Assembly (NCBI RefSeq): GCF_902499115.1
Contig: NZ_CABVPN010000046.1
Coordinates: 1-30,115, forward strand
DNA from: Burkholderia diffusa
Lineage (GTDB): Bacteria > Pseudomonadota > Gammaproteobacteria > Burkholderiales > Burkholderiaceae
Direction: 5' to 3'
DNA: 30,115 bases
Shown one piece after another: positions 1-8,017 of the stretch. The notes below the pieces were generated by a model, which saw only the letters and a list, made by a program, of their open reading frames with translations, was not told the origin of the DNA and did not search any database. Position 1 is the stretch's first letter. Each line of letters begins with the position of its first letter. The position numbers and the translations under genes were made by a program.

Positions 1-99
1 CTCGCGATTTGAATATAGGATCGATCTGAAAAGCCGTTTAGATGGGCGGCTAACTGTACAAAATTCATTTCAGCGCATACCCGATGGTTGCAATTTTGA

Positions 100-131
100 G
101 CGTGGGCCGCTGTTTGCCTGCCAGCCCACGC
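100..131 (-). terminator. Stem-loop just downstream of the TonB-dependent receptor
   Basis: An 8-bp perfect inverted repeat, GCGTGGGC at 100-107 and GCCCACGC at 124-131, surrounds a 16-nt loop. It begins 21 nt past the receptor stop codon in the direction of transcription. There is no U-tract, so it may be a weak or Rho-assisted terminator, or simply an mRNA 3'-end stabiliser. Nothing else is seen in 1-152. Confidence 0.4.
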
Positions 132-152
132 ACACATCAGGACATCAGAACC

Positions 153-2339
153 TCAGAACGACACCGTCGTCGTCAGCGTGACGAGCCGCGGCTCGCCGAC
201 CGCGACGATCAGATTGCTGTTGCTCGACGGATAGTAGGTCTTGTCGAGCAGGTTCTTCACGTTGAGCTGGATGCGTGTCGGGAACTTGCCGATCGTCGTT
301 TCATAGGCCGCGAAAGCATCGACGGTCACGTAGCCGGGCAGCGTGAAGCTGTTCGCGGTGTCGCCGGGCCGTGCGCCGACGAGCCGCGCGCCGCCGCCGA
401 AGCGCCAGCGTCCGGGCAGGTTCGCGATCGCCGTGTCGTACACCGCGAACAGGCTGCCGGTGTGGCGCGCGACGTTGACGAGCGGCGTGTTGCTGTCGCG
501 GTCGTTCGCGTTCGTGTACGCGTAGCTGCCGATCAGGCTCAGATGGCGCGTGAGCTGCCCCGCGACGTCGAGTTCGATCCCGCGCGAGCGCGCGGTGCCG
601 ATGGTCGACGTGATGTCGCCGACCGTGACCGCGACGTTGCGCTTGTCGATCTGATAGGCCGCGAGCGTGCCGGTGATGCCGGGCTTCAGGTTGAACTTCA
701 GGCCGGCTTCCAGCACGCGGCCGAATTCCGGCGCGAGCGGCGCAGCCACGTTCGACGCGACGTTCGGCTTGAACGAGCGGCTCACGTTCGCATACGCGGT
801 CAGCGACGGCGTGAGCGCATAGGCGAGCCCGAACTGCGGCAGCCACACGTTGCCGTGCGAGCGGTCGGCGAACACGAACGGCCGCCCCATTCCCGATTCC
901 TGCTGCCAGTCCTCCCAGCGCAACCCGCCGACCGCGGTGAGCCGGTCGGTGATCTTCACGGAGTCCTGCACGATCATCGAGTACGTATGGACCTTCGAAA
1001 GCGAATCGCTCTGCTTCGTGCTCACCGTGCCGCCGGGCGCGAGTAGACCGTAGACGGGATCGTAGAGATTGAAGCCCCTGGTCGCGGTGCCGCGGATCGT
1101 GTCGCCGCGGAAGCTGCGCTGCCGCTCGTATTCGCCTCCAATGTAGAGCGCGTGGTTCATTCCCGCGAGCGTCAGGTTGCCGAGCAGGCCGAGCGTCGCG
1201 ATCTGGTCGGAGTCGTTGCGCCCGAGGTTCGCGTCGGACGTGCGCGATAGCGCGCCGGTCGTGCTGTTGAAGGCGGTCGCGCGGGTGATGTATTGATCGT
1301 AGCGGTCGCGGCCCCAGCCGTAGGTCGCGCGCACGCGCCATGCGTCGGAGAAGCGGTGCTCGATGCGCGCGCGCAGCGTTTCCTGGATCCCGCTGCTTTG
1401 CGCCCACGCTTCCTCGTAGCGGCGATAGCGCAGCGCATCGTCGGGGCGGCCGTTCACGAGCACGGTGCCGCGATCGAACGGCATCGTGTAGTCGACGTAC
1501 TGGTAGCTGACGTCGATCGACGTGTTCGCGTCGTGCCACGACAGCGCGGGCGCGATCAGCGCATTGCGTTGGCGGCCGAAGCTGCGCCAATAGCGGCTCG
1601 TGTCGTACTCGCCGGTGAGCCGGAACGCGAGCGTGCCGCCCGCGACCTGGCCCGGCTTGCCGAGCGGGCCGGTCAGGTCGAACTGCGCGCCGCTGCCGCC
1701 GTGGCTCGTGCGCGAGGCCGAGAGCGAGCCGCCGAATGCTTCTTCCGGCTTGCGCGTGACGAGGTTGATCACGCCGCCCGGGTCCTGCATCCCGTACAGC
1801 AGCGAAGCGGGGCCCTTCAGCACTTCGACGCGGTCGATCGTCGCGAGGTAGCTGTGCAGCACCGGCGTGCGCACGCCGTCGACGAGCACGGAGCCGTCGT
1901 TGTTCGAGCCGAAGCCGCGCTTGATGAACGCGTCGCGCGTGCCGCCGAGCGTGTTGGTCTGCGTCACGCCGCTGATGTTGCCGAGCACGTCGTCGAGCGA
2001 ACGCGCCTGCTGGTCCTGCATCACGCTGCTGCTGACCACGGCAACTGATTGCGGAATCTCCTTGAGCGGACGATCGTTGCCGCCGGCGACGCTGCTGGTG
2101 CGCGGCTGGTAGCCGACGGTCGGATCGGTGGCCGCCGATGCGCTGACGCTGATCGTCGGCAGTTCGCGTTCAGGCGGCGCGGGCGTCGACGAGCGCGAGG
2201 GCGCGGCCGGCGAGGCCGTGGCGGCAGGTTCGGCATCCGCATGCGCGCCGCTTGCGACGCAAAGGGTGATCAGGGCAGGCAGGCTCGCGCGCCACGGACG
2301 CAAGGTCCGCGCGCGGCGGGGCGGTCGACGGGATGGCAT
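153..2339 (-). CDS. TonB-dependent siderophore receptor
   Basis: Outer-membrane receptor of the TonB-dependent siderophore family, 728 aa, predicted to import a ferric siderophore using energy from TonB-ExbBD. An Arg-rich n-region and hydrophobic core end in AHA-DA near residue 35, a good signal peptide. A TonB-box-like PTISVSAS lies near residue 65. The plug domain follows, with the family-typical KEIPQSVAVVSS, and GLKFNL-type barrel strands run to the C-terminal aromatic, ...TTVSF, the outer-membrane beta-barrel signature. There is no N-terminal STN signalling domain before the plug, so it probably does not act through a FecR/sigma-factor pathway. A Fur-box-like site lies about 90 bp upstream, consistent with iron repression. 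No siderophore synthesis genes are adjacent, so it may take up a foreign siderophore. The ligand cannot be assigned from sequence. The ATG at 2339 has no strong ribosome binding site, but it is the start that keeps the signal peptide intact. Confidence 0.9.
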   Translation of the reverse strand: MPSRRPPRRARTLRPWRASLPALITLCVASGAHADAEPAATASPAAPSRSSTPAPPERELPTISVSASAATDPTVGYQPRTSSVAGGNDRPLKEIPQSVAVVSSSVMQDQQARSLDDVLGNISGVTQTNTLGGTRDAFIKRGFGSNNDGSVLVDGVRTPVLHSYLATIDRVEVLKGPASLLYGMQDPGGVINLVTRKPEEAFGGSLSASRTSHGGSGAQFDLTGPLGKPGQVAGGTLAFRLTGEYDTSRYWRSFGRQRNALIAPALSWHDANTSIDVSYQYVDYTMPFDRGTVLVNGRPDDALRYRRYEEAWAQSSGIQETLRARIEHRFSDAWRVRATYGWGRDRYDQYITRATAFNSTTGALSRTSDANLGRNDSDQIATLGLLGNLTLAGMNHALYIGGEYERQRSFRGDTIRGTATRGFNLYDPVYGLLAPGGTVSTKQSDSLSKVHTYSMIVQDSVKITDRLTAVGGLRWEDWQQESGMGRPFVFADRSHGNVWLPQFGLAYALTPSLTAYANVSRSFKPNVASNVAAPLAPEFGRVLEAGLKFNLKPGITGTLAAYQIDKRNVAVTVGDITSTIGTARSRGIELDVAGQLTRHLSLIGSYAYTNANDRDSNTPLVNVARHTGSLFAVYDTAIANLPGRWRFGGGARLVGARPGDTANSFTLPGYVTVDAFAAYETTIGKFPTRIQLNVKNLLDKTYYPSSNSNLIVAVGEPRLVTLTTTVSF

Positions 2340-2760
2340 GAATCGATGAATGGACGGAGTGCTAAGAATGAAGGCGCGGGCCGCGGCGCTTCACTGATTC
2401 GCCGAGGCAGGACGCGCATGATATACGTAATGAGAATCGTTTGCAATTGTAACGAGGCCGATATGGACCGTGCATCGCGATTGCCGGGCCTTCGGCCGTC
2501 TGCTACCGTAGCGGCCAAAATCAGACGCAGTGAAATTCAATGAGAGCCGGGGGCCGCACCATGCCATCTTCCTGTCACGTCGCGTGCAGCGCGATGTTTT
2601 GCACCGCCGTCGACCATGCGGGTGGTGAAGTGACCGCAGCCGCGTTCCGCGATTCGAACGAATAAAGCAACGGCGGCACGATCGTCCGGGGTGGTGCCGG
2701 GCAGCCGGCGCCGCGCCTCGGTCAACGACTTCAACCACTACGCTTGACGGGAGACCACCC
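2340..2760. other. Intergenic region between divergent receptor and small exported protein
   Basis: About 420 bp between two divergent genes. Apart from the Fur-box-like site, no conserved ORF, hairpin terminator or RNA gene is seen. Small open frames here have no start-site support and look like chance in high-GC DNA. Promoters for both flanking genes must lie here. Confidence 0.5.
2426..2444 (-). promoter_or_regulatory. Fur-box-like site upstream of the TonB-dependent receptor
   Basis: The 19-mer at 2426-2444 matches the classical Fur consensus GATAATGATAATCATTATC at 13 of 19 positions, counted by hand, with the AATGA-AATC core intact. It lies about 90 bp upstream of the receptor ATG, in an otherwise GC-rich gap, where a Fur-repressed promoter would be expected. 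Which base is the transcription start is not known. Confidence 0.6.
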
Positions 2761-3207
2761 ATGAAGAAGATTTCCGCGCCGTTCATGACGGCCGCGTTGG
2801 CCGCATGCGCGCTGCTGGCGGGCGTGTACCAGGCCGCCTGCGCCGCGCCGGCCGCCGAGCCCGCGATCGACGCGCACTACGGCACCGTGATCGAGGCCTA
2901 TACGCAGGACATGGCCGCCGCGAAGACGAAATACGACGGCAAGCGCCTCGCGTTCGTCGGCGCCGTGATCCGGATGGGCAGCGACCCGGGCGGCACGTAC
3001 TTCGGTGCGTTGACGACCGACGGCGAACAGTTCGATACGCATTTCGACGTGGCCGACCAGGCCGCGCTGAAACCGAAATTCCCCGGCGGCGAGATCAAGC
3101 CGTTCACGGCGTCCGCGAATTTCCGCTTCAGTTGCGAGAACGAAGGCTATATCGACGCGCCGGTGCTGCCCGGATTGAAGCTTTCGCATTGCCGGCTCGC
3201 CGATTGA
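2761..3207 (+). CDS. Small exported protein, possible OB-fold (tRNA_anti-like)
   Basis: A 148-aa secreted protein of unknown function. It starts with a GGAG seven bases before ATG. The N-terminus MKK plus a hydrophobic run ends in ACA-AP near residue 28, a type I signal peptide. An LAAC lipobox at residues 13-16 is an alternative, but hydrophobic sequence continues after the Cys, which argues against it. The mature part contains Y-x-x-x-x-A-x-x-K-Y-x-G-K-R-L-A-F-V-G followed by beta-rich sequence, which resembles the tRNA_anti-like OB-fold family of envelope proteins. C125 and C144 could form a disulphide in the periplasm. It converges with the porin gene 22 bases away and is not in an obvious operon. 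The family guess is tentative; the signal peptide is the firmer observation. Confidence 0.75.
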   Translation: MKKISAPFMTAALAACALLAGVYQAACAAPAAEPAIDAHYGTVIEAYTQDMAAAKTKYDGKRLAFVGAVIRMGSDPGGTYFGALTTDGEQFDTHFDVADQAALKPKFPGGEIKPFTASANFRFSCENEGYIDAPVLPGLKLSHCRLAD

Positions 3208-3228
3208 TCGACGGGCGATGTCCGGCGA

Positions 3229-4323
3229 TCAGAACTTCTGCTGGATGCCGGCCATCACGCCGAGCTGATTCATCCCGGTGCCGACCGTCCCGCCGGCGGC
3301 GACCGCGTTCGCGGCCAGCGTGCTGTTGAACATATAGCCCACCGACGTATAGACGGTCGTCCGCTTCGACAGGAAATAGTTCGCCCGGCCGACGAAGAGC
3401 GTGGCGTTCGTGCCGCCTTCGCCGTTTTCGCGGCGTTGCAGGTAGCGCACGCCTTGCAGGTCGAGCGCGAGGTAGGGTGTCGCGTAGTACGTGCCGCCGG
3501 CGAACACGATGTCGGCCTGCAGGTGTGCGGCCGCCGCGAGGTTGCGGCGGATCCAGCCGGCGCCGAGTTTCGCGGGGCCGATCTTCACGTAGGCGGCGAC
3601 GATGTCGCGCGTGTCGGTGTACGCCGGATTGTTCAGCGGCGCGAGCGCGCCGCCGCCGCCGCGCATCACGTCGTGCGATGCGGCGACCCCGAAATTGCTC
3701 GCGTCATAGGCGAGCATCGCCGTGTATTGGCGGCAGGCTACGATGTCGCCGGGCACCTGTCCCCCGCAGCCCGTCGCGGACGGTCCCGCCGGCCCGGCCG
3801 CGTCGCGGCCGAAGCTGTAGGTCGCGCCGAGCGTCACGCCGTGGAACGTGCCCTTGTAGCCGATCGCATTGTCGCTGCGGGCGTTCGGCAGATACGAGTC
3901 GAAATCCGCCATCGAATGAATCGACGGGCCGATCACGTCGGCATTGGTCAGCACGATCATCGACATGTTCATCTGGCGGCCGAGGGTCAGCGCGCCGAAG
4001 GGACTGTTCACGCCCACGTTCGCCTGCCGCCCGAACAGACGCCCGCCGTAGTTCAGCGCACCGGTGCCGGGCTGGAAGCCGTTTTCGAGCACGAAGAACG
4101 CCTGGTAGCCGCCGCCGAGATCCTCGGTGCCTCGCAGGCCCCAGCGTGACGGCACTTCGCCGGTCAGCGTCGGCATCCCGGTGAACGTCCCGCCGTGTGC
4201 CGCATTGTTGTAGTAGGACACGCCGGTATCGATGATCCCGTACAGCGTGACGCTGCTTTGCGCACAGGCCGGTCCGGCCAGCGCCATCGCCGTCGCGAAT
4301 ACGACGCCCAGTTTCGTTTTCAT
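3229..4323 (-). CDS. Gram-negative general porin (Burkholderia type)
   Basis: A 364-aa trimeric-type porin of the beta-proteobacterial family (Porin_4/OmpC-like). The start at 4323 is set by GGAGA upstream and a clean signal peptide cleaved after ACA (residue 21), giving mature QSSVTLYGIIDTGVSYYNN, the hallmark N-terminus of this family. The C-terminus is GIQQKF, ending in the Phe required for BAM-assisted assembly. It is the last gene of the minus-strand catabolic set, 101 bp after the MFS transporter, and would provide outer-membrane entry for small aromatic acids. The gap holds inverted repeats, so a separate promoter is possible. The open frame extends far upstream through the MFS gene, but that part is a shadow. 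Substrate selectivity cannot be read from sequence. Confidence 0.92.
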   Translation of the reverse strand: MKTKLGVVFATAMALAGPACAQSSVTLYGIIDTGVSYYNNAAHGGTFTGMPTLTGEVPSRWGLRGTEDLGGGYQAFFVLENGFQPGTGALNYGGRLFGRQANVGVNSPFGALTLGRQMNMSMIVLTNADVIGPSIHSMADFDSYLPNARSDNAIGYKGTFHGVTLGATYSFGRDAAGPAGPSATGCGGQVPGDIVACRQYTAMLAYDASNFGVAASHDVMRGGGGALAPLNNPAYTDTRDIVAAYVKIGPAKLGAGWIRRNLAAAAHLQADIVFAGGTYYATPYLALDLQGVRYLQRRENGEGGTNATLFVGRANYFLSKRTTVYTSVGYMFNSTLAANAVAAGGTVGTGMNQLGVMAGIQQKF

Positions 4324-4337
4324 GGTTGTCTCCAAAC

Positions 4338-4405
4338 AGTATGTAGATATACTTATCGATTTTTCAGGCCCGGAAATGTCCGGAATGCCGACGGGTATAT
4401 CGGCA
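4338..4405. promoter_or_regulatory. Cluster of short inverted repeats in the MFS-porin gap
   Basis: Three inverted repeats occupy the 101-bp gap: AGTAT/ATACT with a 6-nt spacer (4338-4353), CCGGA/TCCGG with 4 nt (4370-4383) and TGCCGA/TCGGCA with 8 nt (4386-4405). Read on the minus strand, the two upstream ones could be a weak terminator or attenuator after the transporter. The one nearest the porin could be an operator. The local AT-richness next to the porin start suggests an internal promoter. No function is proven. Confidence 0.35.
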
Positions 4406-4424
4406 GGACTGCGGGCGTCGCGCG

Positions 4425-5768
4425 TTACGAGATCGCCGGGTCGCGCTGCCGGTGCGGTGCCGCGGCGCGCCCGCCCGCCACGGCGACGGCGATCGCCGCG
4501 CCGGCCATCGGCACGAGGAACGCGAGATAGAGATGGGACACGGACCAGCCGTCGTCCAGCAGCGCGCCGACCGTCATCGGCGACAGGATCGCGCCGAGTC
4601 GGCCGATGCCGACCGCGAGACCGATGCCGGTCGTACGGATCTCGGCGGGATAGGGCGTCGGCGACAACGCATACATGCCGGCCACGCACGCATTGATCAC
4701 GGCGCCGAGGAACACCCCGACGGTCATCCCGATACCGAGCGAGCCGGTGTTCATGCCGAACACGACCATCAGCGCGCCGCCCAGCAACAGCGTCGCGCCA
4801 AGCAGGTTGCGCAGGCCGAACCGGGTGGACAGCAAACTGAAGAGCGACGCGCCCGCGATGCCGCCGAGGTTGAGCAGCACGCCACCGGTCACGCCCTGCG
4901 ATGCCGACAGCCCGGCCTGGACCAGCAGCTTCGGCGTCCAGCTGACGACGAAATAAAAGCTGCCCATCACGAGAAAGAACGCGATCCACAGCGCGATCGT
5001 GCGGCGCGTGAGCGGCGCGCGCAGCACGGCCGTCCAGCTCGACGCGGGGTTCGTCGTGTCGATGGACGCGGTCACGGCCGGCAGCGCGTCGATCGGCGCG
5101 CGCTTCATTCTCGCGAGGATGCGGTTGATTTTCTGCAGCGCGTCGTCCGGACGCCGTGCCAGCAGGAAGTCGAGCGATTCCGGCAGCAGTGCGAGCACCA
5201 TCGGGATCGCCGTCAAGGTCAGGATGCCGCCGAACGCGAACACGCTGCGCCATCCCCACGTCGACAGCAGGTAGCCGGCGATGACCCCGCCGGCGGTGGC
5301 GCCGATCGCGTAACCGGTCGACTGCATGCCGATCGCGGCGCTGCGCCATTTGTTCGATGCGTATTCGCCGCTGATGACGGTCAGGCTCGCCAGCATGCCG
5401 CCGATGCCGAGCCCCGTGTACGCACGTGCGATCGCGAGTTGCAGCGTGCTGTGCGTGGCCGCGCAGGCGAGCATCCCGGTCGAGATGACGGCGAGGCAGA
5501 ACAGGATGATGCGGCGGCGGCCGATGCGATCGGCGAGCGGCGCGATCAGCACCGAGCCGATCCCCATGCCGGCGAGCCCCGCGCTCAGCAGCAGGCCGAT
5601 TTCCTTGCCGCTCAGTTTCCACTCGGCGGCCAGGTGCGGCGCGGCAAACGCGATGGCCAGCACGTCGAAGCCATCGAGCATGTTCAGCACGACGCAGGCC
5701 GTGACCGCCATCGTCTGGAACGTGCTCATCGGTGATGCGTCGATCGTATTGCGGATATTTGCACTCAC
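4425..5768 (-). CDS. Aromatic acid:H+ symporter, MFS (AAHS family)
   Basis: A 447-aa major facilitator with about 12 hydrophobic segments and a central hydrophilic loop at roughly residues 205-245. The first membrane segment carries D32-G-F-D35, the DGxD signature of aromatic-acid transporters such as PcaK/VanK, which is essential for uptake in studied members. The inter-helix 2-3 motif A (G-x-x-x-x-P-L-A-D-R-I-G-R-R-R, residues 71-86) is present. The start is taken as GTG at 5768 because AAGGGT lies seven bases upstream; an internal ATG at codon 14 is the alternative. It sits between the second Rieske oxygenase and the porin, so vanillate or a related methoxybenzoate is the likely substrate. 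That substrate is inferred from context, not from residues. Confidence 0.88.
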   Translation of the reverse strand: MSANIRNTIDASPMSTFQTMAVTACVVLNMLDGFDVLAIAFAAPHLAAEWKLSGKEIGLLLSAGLAGMGIGSVLIAPLADRIGRRRIILFCLAVISTGMLACAATHSTLQLAIARAYTGLGIGGMLASLTVISGEYASNKWRSAAIGMQSTGYAIGATAGGVIAGYLLSTWGWRSVFAFGGILTLTAIPMVLALLPESLDFLLARRPDDALQKINRILARMKRAPIDALPAVTASIDTTNPASSWTAVLRAPLTRRTIALWIAFFLVMGSFYFVVSWTPKLLVQAGLSASQGVTGGVLLNLGGIAGASLFSLLSTRFGLRNLLGATLLLGGALMVVFGMNTGSLGIGMTVGVFLGAVINACVAGMYALSPTPYPAEIRTTGIGLAVGIGRLGAILSPMTVGALLDDGWSVSHLYLAFLVPMAGAAIAVAVAGGRAAAPHRQRDPAIS

Positions 5769-5913
5769 GTCAAAGACCCTTCATAAAAAATAGTATGACT
5801 AATCGAATTGGAAAAAATCGAAGCCGGTTTTGGCGAGCGGGGCGAATGCGAACGCGAATGCGTGTGCTGTCTGCCAACCGCGGTGAATGCCTGCCGCGAC
5901 CGTCAGGCGTCGT

Positions 5914-5949
5914 TCGCGTAACCGTCGCGCCGGCGCGACGGTTACGCGA
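5914..5949. repeat. Perfect 36-bp palindrome across the end of the second oxygenase gene
   Basis: The left arm TCGCGTAACCGTCGCGCC (5914-5931) is followed directly by its exact reverse complement (5932-5949). The oxygenase stop codon (TAA, 5944-5942) lies within the right arm. In minus-strand RNA it could fold into a 16-bp stem with a CCGG tetraloop. There is no U-tract, so it is either an unusual terminator, a 3'-end stabiliser protecting the van mRNA before the MFS gene, or a protein-binding site. Confidence 0.8.
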
Positions 5950-7003
5950 GTTCGGGTTGTTGCAGCAGCCGCTGGATCACGCGCCGCGCGCGATTGGGGC
6001 CCGCGTCGACGTGAATGTCGATCTGGCGGCAGTCCGGAAATCGAAGCTGATTCCGGTATTGCGCTTCGATCACGGTCTTGTCTTCATCGAACGTCGCCGC
6101 GGATTGCTCGATGACCGTTTGCGCGACGCGTTCGACGTCGTATTGCGGATTGGTCGCGACGGTCCAGAAATAGTGCGTCGTGGTGTCCGTCTCTGGCGTG
6201 ATGCCGTGGAAGCCGCGCATGTGAAAGCCACCGCGCGCGGGATCGAGCAGGTCGCCGGTGCCGGCGTCCATCGCGCCGGTCCAGATCCGGATATGCGACA
6301 CGTGGAATTCGATTTCCTGCCAGCGATCGACCCGGCCCGCGAACGGCCATGCGGCCGTGTAGGTCGGCGGCGGGTCGGAATCCGGCATCCGGCGGACCAG
6401 CGTCACCGTGTCGCCGTCGCTGCTGACGCGGGTTTCCGCGCCCATGTGCAGCGGCGCGTTGCCGCCGATCGTTTTCAGGTGGACATAGCCGAGGTGGCTC
6501 AGATCCATCAGGTTGTCGTGAATCAGCTGATACGGTGCGTCGTAATGGTAGTTGCCGCCGCCGAACCGGTATTGCGGATCCGTGTGGAACGCATAGCGCG
6601 GCGGCGCGCAGGTTGGTTGGGCGTGCGCGTCGGCGCCGATCCAGATCCATACGATCGCGTCCTGTTCCCGCACCGGATATGACGGCACGCACGCCTTTGC
6701 CGGAATCCGGTCCTGCCCGGGAATCTCCACGCAGGTGCCGTCGCGGTCGAACAGCAGGCCGTGATAGCCGCAGCGCAGGCCGCGCGCTTCGAGCGAGCCG
6801 CACGACAGCGGCAGCGACTTGTGGCAGCAGCGATCTTCCAGCGCACCGACTTCCCCGGACGGCAACCGGAACAGCACGACCGGGCGGCCGAGCAGCGTGC
6901 GGGCGACGGGTTTGTCCGTCAGTTCGGACGACAGCGCGGCGACCCACCATCGGTCGACCGGGAATCGCGTTGTGTTGATGGGGGGCCGGGCAGGCTGCTC
7001 CAT
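5942..7003 (-). CDS. Rieske non-haem iron oxygenase, VanA-like paralogue
   Basis: A 353-aa alpha subunit of a Rieske oxygenase. The [2Fe-2S] ligands are visible as C59-x-H61 and C78-x2-H81, followed by the mononuclear iron motif D-N-L-M-D-L-S-H170-x4-H175. The C-terminal FDEDKTVIEAQ resembles the region that supplies the acidic third ligand in VanA and dicamba-demethylase relatives. GGAGA precedes ATG at 7003. It follows vanB by 48 bp and has no reductase of its own, so it presumably draws electrons from VanB. Its Rieske region and substrate-binding half differ clearly from the vanA product of the same operon, which suggests a different methoxy- or ring-substituted aromatic acid as substrate. 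Which one is unknown. CCH in place of the common CPH at the first cluster motif is a mild oddity. Confidence 0.85.
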   Translation of the reverse strand: MEQPARPPINTTRFPVDRWWVAALSSELTDKPVARTLLGRPVVLFRLPSGEVGALEDRCCHKSLPLSCGSLEARGLRCGYHGLLFDRDGTCVEIPGQDRIPAKACVPSYPVREQDAIVWIWIGADAHAQPTCAPPRYAFHTDPQYRFGGGNYHYDAPYQLIHDNLMDLSHLGYVHLKTIGGNAPLHMGAETRVSSDGDTVTLVRRMPDSDPPPTYTAAWPFAGRVDRWQEIEFHVSHIRIWTGAMDAGTGDLLDPARGGFHMRGFHGITPETDTTTHYFWTVATNPQYDVERVAQTVIEQSAATFDEDKTVIEAQYRNQLRFPDCRQIDIHVDAGPNRARRVIQRLLQQPELA

Positions 7004-7051
7004 TGATCGTCTCCAGTATTGTGATTGGCCGCCTCGTGTCGGGCGGTCCGT

Positions 7052-8017
7052 CTACAGGTCGAGTACCAGCAGATCGCTTCGCGATCGCGAGCAGCACGGC
7101 ATGAACTGGTCGCCGGCCGCTTGTTCAGCTTCCGTCAGATACGAATCGCGATGGTCGGGCTCGCCTTCGAGCACGCGCGTCACGCAGGTGCCGCATACAC
7201 CTTGCTCGCACGACGTGAGCACATCGATGCCGTTGGCTGCCAGCGCGGCGATGACCGTGCATTCGGCCGGCACGTCGATCACCTTGCCGTTGCTCGCGAT
7301 GCGGACCTGGAACGCGCGATCCGCGCCGGACGACGCAACCGCGCCGCCGAAGAACTCGTAATGCAGCCGCTCGTCGGCCCAGTTGCGCTCGCGCGCGGCG
7401 TTCAGCACCGCGTCCATGAAGCCGCGCGGGCCGCATACGTACAGGTGCGTGCCGTCAGGCGCTGCGGCGAGTACGGCGGGCAGGTCGAGGCGTTGCGCGG
7501 GGTCGCCGTCGTCGACGTGGAAGCGGGCGCGGTCGCGGAACCCGGCTGCTTTGATCCGCTCGACAAAGGCCATGCGATCGGTCGAACGCGCGCAGTAGTG
7601 CATGTCGAAGGGCGTGCCGGACGCGAACAGCCGTTCTGCCATGCAGAGAATCGGCGTGACGCCGATCCCGCCCGCGAGCAACAGGTGGTGCGGCGCGTCG
7701 GGCGCGAGCGGAAACTGATTGCGCGGCATGCCGATCCGTACGGTATCGCCTTGCCGGACGTCATCGTGAATGGTGCGCGACCCGCCGCGACCCTCGGCAT
7801 CGCGCAGCACCGCGATCTGGTATCGATCGCCGTGTTCGGGGTGGTTGCACAGCGAGTACTGGCGCACGAGCCCGCCCGGCAAATACACGTCGATATGCGC
7901 GCCGGCGTCGAAGCGCGGCAGGGGCGACCCGTCGTCGCTGACGAATTCGAAACCGCAGATGTCGCGCGCTTCCTGCCACTTGCGGGCCACCCGGACCGTC
8001 AGCGTCGCGGCGCTCAT
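7052..8017 (-). CDS. vanB: Vanillate O-demethylase reductase VanB
   Basis: A 321-aa oxidoreductase that passes electrons from NAD(P)H through FMN and a plant-type [2Fe-2S] cluster to the Rieske oxygenase. The order is that of the phthalate dioxygenase reductase family: flavin site R52-Q-Y-S near residues 52-55, nucleotide-binding GGIGVTP (116-122) and CGP (195-197), then C-terminal ferredoxin ligands C270, C275, C278 and C308. Long stretches such as GLVRQYSLCNHPE, CEQGVCGTC and the terminal LLVLDL match Pseudomonas VanB as recalled. The start at 8017 overlaps the vanA stop in ATGA, giving translational coupling. The open frame runs further upstream, but that part lies inside vanA. It may serve both oxygenases of the operon. 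Confidence 0.93.
   Translation of the reverse strand: MSAATLTVRVARKWQEARDICGFEFVSDDGSPLPRFDAGAHIDVYLPGGLVRQYSLCNHPEHGDRYQIAVLRDAEGRGGSRTIHDDVRQGDTVRIGMPRNQFPLAPDAPHHLLLAGGIGVTPILCMAERLFASGTPFDMHYCARSTDRMAFVERIKAAGFRDRARFHVDDGDPAQRLDLPAVLAAAPDGTHLYVCGPRGFMDAVLNAARERNWADERLHYEFFGGAVASSGADRAFQVRIASNGKVIDVPAECTVIAALAANGIDVLTSCEQGVCGTCVTRVLEGEPDHRDSYLTEAEQAAGDQFMPCCSRSRSDLLVLDL

Noticed and set aside
84..1046. 320-codon plus-strand open frame opposite the TonB-dependent receptor
   Set aside because: It is Arg-, Ala- and Asp-rich with no recognisable content and is fully overlapped by a clear receptor gene; it is a high-GC antisense shadow.
3229..5622. Single 797-aa protein including the porin
   Set aside because: The porin signal peptide and ribosome site begin at 4323; the N-terminal part is antisense-like sequence in the shadow of the MFS gene in another frame.
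4452..5735. 427-codon plus-strand open frame opposite the MFS transporter
   Set aside because: Composition is dominated by Arg, Asp and His with no domain; the minus strand encodes an obvious 12-helix transporter.
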